Under the pieces are notes generated by a model. It was not told where the DNA came from. It did no database searches and saw nothing but the letters and a program-made list of their open reading frames with translations. A stretch of 64,000 bases of DNA. Origin: Hyphomonadaceae bacterium (lineage in GTDB: Bacteria; Pseudomonadota; Alphaproteobacteria; Caulobacterales; Aquidulcibacteraceae). The translations under genes and the position numbers were made by a program. Positions 63,460-64,000 of this stretch are shown piece after piece (the first letter of the stretch is position 1; the number at the start of each line of letters is the position of its first letter). The stretch covers positions 124,001 to 188,000 of the forward strand of contig JAEUMR010000027.1 in NCBI GenBank assembly GCA_016791385.1, read 5' to 3'.

Positions 63460-64000
63460 ATGAGCCAAGACTTGATCCTTTGGCTGGTCGTAGCCAGCGG
63501 CGTCATCGCCGCGCTCTACGGCTGGCTGCAGACCCAATCCATCACCAAGGCCAGCGCCGGCACTGACCGGATGAAAGAAATCGCCGCCGCCATTCAAGAA
63601 GGCGCGCGCGCGTACCTGAACCGCCAATACACGACCATCGGCTGGGTCGGCGTCGGCGTCGTCATCGTGCTGGCCCTCGCATTTTGGCCGACCTGGCAGA
63701 TTCCGGTGGGCTTCCTCATCGGCGCGGTGCTCTCGGGTGCGGCCGGCTTCATCGGCATGAACGTGTCGGTGCAAGCGAATGTCCGCACGGCGGAAGCGTC
63801 GCGCAACAGCCTCGCCGGCGGCCTCAAGATGGCGTTCGACGCGGGCGCGGTGACGGGCATGCTCGTCGCGGGCGGCGCGCTGTTCGGCGTTGCGGCTTAC
63901 TATCTCATCCTCACCCAATTCCTGAACCTTGAGCCGACCAGCCGCACGGTCGTCGACTCGCTGGTTGCGTTGGGCTTCGGCGCTTCGCTGATTTCGATCT
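63460..64000 (+). CDS. hppA: Membrane-bound proton-translocating pyrophosphatase, N-terminal part (cut by window edge)
   Basis: HppA couples pyrophosphate hydrolysis to proton pumping across the membrane. The frame from ATG 63460 stays open to base 64000, giving about 180 of some 700 residues. It starts with a membrane helix ([19 protein letters not shown]), then the family stretch [20 protein letters not shown], then membrane helices with [20 protein letters not shown] and [16 protein letters not shown]. These match the first helices of the M-PPase family. It may be controlled by the hairpins just upstream. Confidence 0.95.
   Translation, partial: MSQDLILWLVVASGVIAALYGWLQTQSITKASAGTDRMKEIAAAIQEGARAYLNRQYTTIGWVGVGVVIVLALAFWPTWQIPVGFLIGAVLSGAAGFIGMNVSVQANVRTAEASRNSLAGGLKMAFDAGAVTGMLVAGGALFGVAAYYLILTQFLNLEPTSRTVVDSLVALGFGASLISI

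Overview
The window is 64 kb of high-GC chromosome from an alphaproteobacterium. Supporting signs are the secY-adk-rpsM-rpsK-rpoA-rplQ order, 5-aminolevulinate synthase (C4 haem route), a MucR/Ros regulator, a RibB protein fused to a degenerate GTP cyclohydrolase II domain, an H+-pyrophosphatase, and two GAAC-N7-GAAC boxes of the LexA type described in Caulobacter and Rhizobiales. The overall content suggests a Caulobacterales or Hyphomonadaceae-like lineage; that placement is inference. I see no insertion sequence, prophage, CRISPR array, tRNA or rRNA. Coding density is very high: no gene-free stretch exceeds 300 bases. The largest gaps are 14375-14623 (LexA boxes and two promoters) and 56315-56526 (glyA/mucR promoter region).

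Layout. 1-4656: end of the spc/alpha ribosomal cluster, interrupted between adk and rpsM by a divergent NAD(P)H-FMN reductase/HxlR pair. 4703-10614: secreted phosphodiesterase-like lipoprotein, DegP-type protease, RarA, an RluA-type pseudouridine synthase, and an unknown membrane protein. 10632-15109: SOS-type divergent locus with extradiol-dioxygenase-like gene plus uvrA on one side and ssb on the other. 15160-17654: luciferase-like monooxygenase, EamA transporter, SodC-like lipoprotein. 17776-24540: one tight run gyrA-coaD-two cyclophilins-queA-tgt. 24537-34172: lipoprotein, hrpB, threonine dehydratase-like, lytic transglycosylase, dapA, smpB, TPR lipoprotein, udgB and a NYN-domain gene. 34222-44757: folK, rpoZ, rsh, pyrE, pdxJ, acpS, lepB, rnc, era, recO, parC. 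44858-48066: envelope-stress block lemA-htpX facing padR-pspC. 48101-53306: motB, flavin reductase, 3-hydroxyisobutyrate-dehydrogenase-like, degenerate receiver, and a MerR/MFS exporter pair. 53303-55880: hemB and hemA divergent, plus a small hemA-linked gene. 55877-64000: mucR, glyA, nrdR, riboflavin genes, nusB, thiL, a secreted unknown, and hppA running off the right edge.

Most same-strand neighbours overlap by ATGA, GTGA or TTGA, so translational coupling is the rule, and most convergent genes overlap tail to tail. No large novel system is evident. The most useful leads are regulatory: two LexA boxes with promoters placing a dioxygenase-like gene ahead of uvrA; a near-consensus promoter that restarts the alpha operon after its interruption; a terminator-like hairpin built into the start of a signal-peptide gene; two mutually exclusive hairpins before hppA; and MerR- and PadR-type operator-promoters. 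Protein-level oddities are a RibD reductase without its deaminase, RibB with a dead-looking cyclohydrolase II half, GyrA and ParC both lacking the quinolone-binding serine, and zinc- or phospho-site losses in SodC, MucR and a receiver protein.
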